In this document: piece after piece, positions 59,205 through 64,000 of the stretch
How positions within the stretch are numbered: the stretch's first letter is position 1
Layout of the letters: each line of letters begins with the position of its first letter
From: Whalleya microplaca
Lineage: Eukaryota; Ascomycota; Sordariomycetes; Xylariales; Xylariaceae
Reading direction: 5' to 3'
DNA: 64,000 nucleotides
Assembly: GCA_022497155.1 (NCBI GenBank)
Contig: MU385715.1
Span: 372,001-436,000 of the forward strand
Made by a program: the position numbers and the translations under genes
The notes under the pieces: model-generated
Database searches by the model: none
Seen by the model: only the letters and a program-made list of their open reading frames with translations
Told to the model about the DNA's origin: nothing

Positions 59205-62200
59205 GAAGAAGGCTTCAGGGAGCTTGGTTCAATTTGTATGGTCATCAGATAGCCCCTGGATCCAACCATCAAGTCACCCCGGAGGTGCTCAAAGATTTAG
59301 CGCTAAACTTATAGCAAGGGGGCATGGATTTCTCTGTACAAGTGAGAACCAGAAATACAATAAGAAGGAAGTACATACATGTATACTCGAGCTGGAGGTG
59401 TACTTGTTTGAAGTTAGACGAATAGACTAAAATAGAATTATACTACTGCAGCTGCAGAAATGGAGAAGAAAAAAACAGGGTCTGCAGCTGAGCCGAGGTG
59501 CATCTGCTGGTATTTTCAAACCCCTTTGATACATGACCAATCCCTCTCTCTGTTTATTTGTTCAAGCAAAGCCCTGCCCTCCACATCCTCCTGCTAGGGT
59601 GACATCATCCCGATCCCGCCGTCGCCGATCACGGCAGACCACATCTAATCTCTCCGATACCATAGCCCCGGGACTCCGTATGCAGCGCTGACTATATGCG
59701 CACTCTTCTCCGAGTCAATCCCGACAAGCCCGAATCACTCCTCTATTATTCGACCTCCTACTACCATTGCCAATCTGTAACTTTTGATATTGCTAGGTTC
59801 TCGACCCCAGACTCCCTAGACTTCACGTAAAAGACCCCGCATTGATGGTGCTCCATAGTCTGTCTGAACTCGGCGCAACAACTGTAAACTTTAGTCATCC
59901 GCTTGTATACAAAGCTCCGACTCTCCCAGCAAGTACACAGCCTACATGTAACTCTCATAGAGCAATAACGCTTTATCGTAGAATTCAGCTTCAACAACAT
60001 CAAGAAGAGATTACTACTCGCTAGGACGGCGGGGAATCTTTGTACCTACATGTATCTATTCTCAATAGCTTTGTACGACCATTCTTCAGACTTGGCAACG
60101 AACTTTATTGGAAACACAAATTTTTATAATAGTGATAATAACGAAACCCTCAGCTTCATATTACTAGGTAAACTTGACTCTATAGATGCTCCATTGCTCT
60201 GAACCCGCCGAAATAAACCCAGGCTCAGCTGAAAAAGAATAATAACAACTAATCTTATTAATTACACAAATATCGATTCTTATTCAATCATAACATTCAA
60301 TTCCATGGTGGTACAACTTTGCGTACGACTTCGCGTATCATGGTTAAATCGAAAGACCCACCGAAATCGCAATAATAAGTCGCACTGGGGATTTTTTTCT
60401 TCCTGTATTATCTAATGCGCGCTGACACATCTACGGACATATGTCTTCCCAAAGCCGCATCGCCGCACCTAGAATACCTAACCTACCTACCTATCCATCT
60501 CACCCACCCGCTCGCCCGAACCTATGGAGGCGAGCTGCCGAGTTTCACGATCGCTGGTATTCGGTTCCTCACTCGATACCGACCGTCGTTGACCGCCGCT
60601 GTGCGCAATTCGTCGTCCGGCGGGTCCGCCCGATGCCAGGAGTCCATTGCCCCCCCCTTTTTTCTTCCCTCTCCCTCATGATGGGTAAGTATCAATGCAC
60701 ATGACCTCCCTCCTCCTACCTAGTTTCTTCCAACGGTGACTCGAAGCTGCGCGCCGCAGCTCGAAGTGCAACCGGGAATTCCATTTCCGACAACACCGCC
60801 GCGGATTTGTCAACTCTTCTTCTCTCCCTCCCAGTCGTTCCGCCGGTTGTGGGTGTATGTGTCCCATGACCCACGTGTTATCAAGATTGCGCTGCCTGCC
60901 GGCCTCCCTGTCATGCATGCATATCTGCCTCTGCTGATGGCAGACAGCCAGTCAGTCATGATAGGCAGGGTCCGATAGATAGGCATACTACCAGGCAGAC
61001 AGACGTTCGGACAGATAGATAGCACTAACGTCGTGTGGCCATCGCCACCACGATCACCACTGCCACTGCCACCACCGCCAATGCCAGCTAGCCAGCTAGT
61101 CGGTAGGACGGCGTAACACCCCGATCTAACAGCGAGTTCAACGGGCTGCCGTGCGCGTCGCCACTGATCGCATCTGACTGCATGTATGCTGACGGACTGC
61201 GTATGTATGCACATACGTACGCATGTATGAGGATCGACGAATATGCCGGTCTGACGCATATGCATCGTATGCCTGTCCCAGGCCGTTGGAACGCCGCCAT
61301 CGTGTGCGTGCTCGAACTAGGTTCGTCGATGTACGAGGAGGCGCGGGCGAGGTTCGCCTCTATCCTGGCTGTGCGTGAGGTTTTAGTAGACAGTGTTAGA
61401 TGGCGAGTAGTTGTTAGGCTCCCGTCGACGACATATTCGCTGCGCGAAGTCTGGCGGTGTGATATCGAGGGTTTCGTCGTTGCGGTGGCTATGGGGAAAG
61501 GGGCAAGAGGCGAAGGGGTCAGGGGAAGGGTGGATGGAGAAGGAGGTGAGTATAGAAAGGGGGAGGCGGAGGTGGAGGCGGAGGTGGAGGCGGAGGCGCG
61601 TCGGTAGATGCGTTGGGTTAGGGTTGTGGCTAAGTATCTGGGAAGTAAAGGATATCGATGTAAGAGAGTTTTTGAAAGAACGAAGGTAGGTCCTGGAATA
61701 CTTCGAGTGACGGTGACGGGCTGGTGACCTGATATCCCACCTGCGCACCACAGCTAACACAAGATGTCAAGCTATCGGTATTGATACCCAGGTACCTTCG
61801 TGGGAGGTGAGTGATCCAGTGTTGTGCTAGCTAGACACTTACCATCATACTTGGGCTATTAGCGATCATAATGTGAGTTGAATTCCTTGGATTTCGAAGG
61901 GATCCATAGCAGAAATGCCGACTACTATACACAGTAGACATTTGAGCTGGTTCAGTGGCCCTTGCAATATATTTATGCGTTTGTTGAAATCGCTTGAGGG
62001 GATCTTATAAAAATTCAGCTCTTATAGAAGTATACCTTCAAAATACTGTGTCTGGCCTTGTTTCTTTATTTATTTAATTTACGATGTACGTAAAATACAA
62101 GTGAGAAAACCATGCGGATTCTCAATAAATACTCGTAAAGGAAACACTAACTAATACTGCCAAGTCACGTACAGGCTGCTCTATCGCTGCTACCCATCGT

Positions 62201-62775
62201 ATACCCAGGTCCCTCTCCAGACGGACCTCGCAAACTTTTAAATGCCGTCTCGATACACCTCGGCTGGAAATGTGGCCTTGTGAAACCCGTATGTACCTAT
62301 GATCGAGCTATAGGAATCTTGCCTAACCTACATATCGAACCTATCATTAATACTCAAGAGGGTCCAATGTCGGCAGATCAGTTGAAGTGTAACTTTTGAG
62401 ATATGGCAAGACTAATTCACCTAAGAGAAGAGCTTGAACAGTATTCATCCTTGAGTCTAACGTAACTAAGACTAGATATAATGTTATATTGAAGAGTCAA
62501 ACTTAGGTCTCTTCTCGTGCGTAGCCGCGGTGGTTGACCCTGAGCGACCCAAACAACTCATTTTTGAGGCCACATGTGGCTCCGCAGCCGCATAGGTGAC
62601 TATCCCAGCAGTCCCCGACGAGCTTTAGTCATCCCGACTTCGTGATATATTAGTACATACAGCATCTTGCAAACAGTGGACAACCTGTGATTCGCCTAGC
62701 TCGAAGCTGTCTTCTAAACGCCGACAACCCGTGACGGATTGTGAATGCATCATTTCTCTAACACCCTGTACACAT
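59205..62775. other. Gene-free 3.6 kb between the transcription factor and the V-ATPase gene
   Basis: A pyrimidine-rich, promoter-like stretch with C/T runs is seen at 60410-60900, followed by CAGACAG and ACCGCC words (60940-61080) and a purine-rich minisatellite (61500-61605). Open frames here (up to 151 codons) are translated low-complexity DNA. As both neighbouring genes end at this interval (convergent), a promoter in the middle suggests an unrecognised transcript or a false signal. Confidence 0.4.
61561..61600. repeat. Purine-rich GGAGGC/GGAGGT hexamer minisatellite
   Basis: Alternating GGAGGCGGAGGT units, about three copies of the 12-mer, preceded by other G/A-rich DNA from 61490. Read directly; noncoding. 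Confidence 0.8.
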
Positions 62776-63611
62776 TTACGCGACACCAAAGTCCAATGCC
62801 TTACCCGACACGAGGAGACCAATGATCAGGCCGAAGAGACCAAGAACCGAGCTGAAAATTTCGATGACGAGAATCTTGACGAAACTAATGACGCGTGTTA
62901 GCACTGAACGCTGCGAGAGACCCTTACGCTGGACGTACAGGGTTGCATCTGCGGCGTCTGCCAAAGCAGCTCCGCTACCATTTATACCAACAGCGATACC
63001 GCAAACCAAGTTGCAGCCCCCAACCGTCAATCCGGACCAAAATAACGCAAAGCCGGTGTAGTAGCTGCTGGCGCTGAACAGCTGTTCGGTACCGGTGTAT
63101 CCGACCTTGGACGAGAAGACGATAGCCATGATGACACCGTAGATGGCAACGACCTCGCAGAAGATGATGGAGATGAGGTTCTTGGTTCGGATTCGTGGTG
63201 CTTTCACGCCGCCGCCGAGGATGGACGAGCCTGTGATAAAAATGCCCCTATACACTTGTCAACGCGGGAGGGTTCGATCGGATCGGACGGATGAACAGAG
63301 GGATCCCCATACCATGCTGCACCAACGACCGATAACCCAATGCAAAGTCCAATTCCAAGATCTGCCCATACGTATGGTGATACCGACTCGAGAAAGGCTC
63401 CAACCTAGATCATCGTCAGGAACCGGCAATTTGGGGATTAATACTCATGTGGTAACAAACATTGAATCTTTCACCACTTCCAGTGAAAAGCATATCTGCA
63501 GGCCGTTAGCGACTGATGCTCGGGTCATCTCGTCCTTCCATTCCACGTACACAGTCCGACAACCGTTACGAAGCTCGTAAGGCCTCCCGCGCCATACGTT
63601 AAGCCACCCAT
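62776..63611 (-). CDS. vma16: V-type ATPase proteolipid subunit c'' (Vma16-like), 5 exons, 201 aa
   Basis: A membrane rotor subunit of the vacuolar H+-ATPase. Exons on the minus strand are 63611-63551, 63495-63461, 63404-63313, 63247-62939 and 62884-62776. Hydrophobic segments include [56 protein letters not shown], a segment ending [20 protein letters not shown], and [20 protein letters not shown]. Proton-binding-type glutamates are Glu94 ([10 protein letters not shown]) and Glu174 (LVIEIFSS). The [20 protein letters not shown] loop is typical of the c'' subunit and absent from c and c', which decides the subunit. Length is normal (about 200 aa). The last intron is 54 nt and stop-free; retention would insert 18 residues (see findings). 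The start ATG is the first in frame after an upstream TGA. Confidence 0.93.
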
Positions 63612-64000
63612 GTTGACAAACTTCTGCGGGCAATTTCCTCAGCAGTCGTACGGTGTTCAGCTATTCGTGGCGGGATGTGAAATGGGTTGATGGAGCTTTG
63701 TCGTGGGAGAGGCGCGATTGACGTGTATTCGATAGGCAGAATAGGCTAGCTATCCTCTCTGCAGGCGTAGGTAGCTGGAAGCTCGGGGAGCTGAAGTTCA
63801 ATGCACAGTCCACCTGCGCCTCGTGTCAGACGAGGAACTCGGCCCGATAAATCTCCGAAACCTTATCCCCGGTTGCCTTATGTAATCAATATGTTTTTTG
63901 TAATACATAATAAGTTGGCAGGTGGGATCTGGTGAGTCAAATGGAGGGGCAGTCACAATTGGCAGCTTCGAAAATTCCTTAGGTCCCTGCCCCTCTTTAC
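63612..64000. promoter_or_regulatory. Upstream region of the V-ATPase c'' gene
   Basis: No coding frame. It holds the expected promoter side of the minus-strand gene, with an AT-rich stretch near 63880-63915. Promoter role inferred. Confidence 0.4.

Noticed and set aside
62885..62938. Read-through exon in the V-ATPase gene
   Set aside because: The conserved [12 protein letters not shown] junction and perfect donor, branch and acceptor show it is an intron.

Overview
The window is nuclear DNA of a filamentous ascomycete (Pezizomycotina). I infer this from compact genes with 50-140 nt introns carrying GT/GC...CTAAC/CTGAC...AG signals, Zn2Cys6 transcription factors, a peroxisomal Lon protease with a PTS1 tail, a yeast-type nuclear HtrA (Nma111), GPI-type fungal surface proteins and an MFS sugar porter. 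Sordariomycetes is my best guess, but nothing in the sequence fixes the class. I see no rRNA, tRNA, CRISPR, prophage, intact transposon or complete secondary-metabolite cluster.

Layout. (1) 1-9.9 kb is gene-dense housekeeping: isopentenyl-diphosphate isomerase (+), a GNAT acetyltransferase (+), RPA32/Rfa2 (-), and peroxisomal Lon (+). Rfa2 and Lon are divergent. (2) 9.9-24.5 kb is a 14.5 kb stretch without a recognisable gene. It opens with a promoter-like, microsatellite-rich zone (10.4-12.5 kb) and ends in the pyrimidine-rich leader of a Zn2Cys6-PAS transcription factor (24.5-27.1 kb). (3) 27-32.5 kb is sparse, with one unrecognised two-exon protein and gene-like fragments. (4) 32.5-42.1 kb holds MLH1 (+), a small SANT-like lysine-rich nuclear protein (-), and Nma111 (+). 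(5) 42.1-50.5 kb carries a Cys-rich GPI-type protein (-), a possible pseudogene relic (-), about 4.5 kb of AT-rich gene-free DNA, and a secreted acidic GPI-type protein (+). (6) 52.3-59.2 kb has a sugar-porter MFS transporter (-, 8 exons) divergent from a Zn2Cys6/fungal-specific transcription factor (+, 6 exons), a plausible regulator-transporter pair. (7) 62.8-63.6 kb is the V-ATPase proteolipid subunit c'' (-).

All gene models were spliced by hand and every coding model closes in frame. The genes are mostly independent: isoprenoid supply, DNA replication and mismatch repair (Rfa2, Mlh1), protein quality control (Lon in peroxisomes, Nma111 in the nucleus), vacuolar acidification, and two surface proteins. 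The most unusual things are at the gene-structure level. There are two GC-AG introns (MLH1, NMA111). An 8-nt micro-exon plus a 662-nt intron split a zinc cluster. A stop-free 54-nt intron lies in the V-ATPase gene. Nma111 has a presequence-like N-terminal extension ahead of a strong second ATG. The MFS gene has a 19-nt homopolymer inside an intron. No wholly new multi-gene system could be supported.
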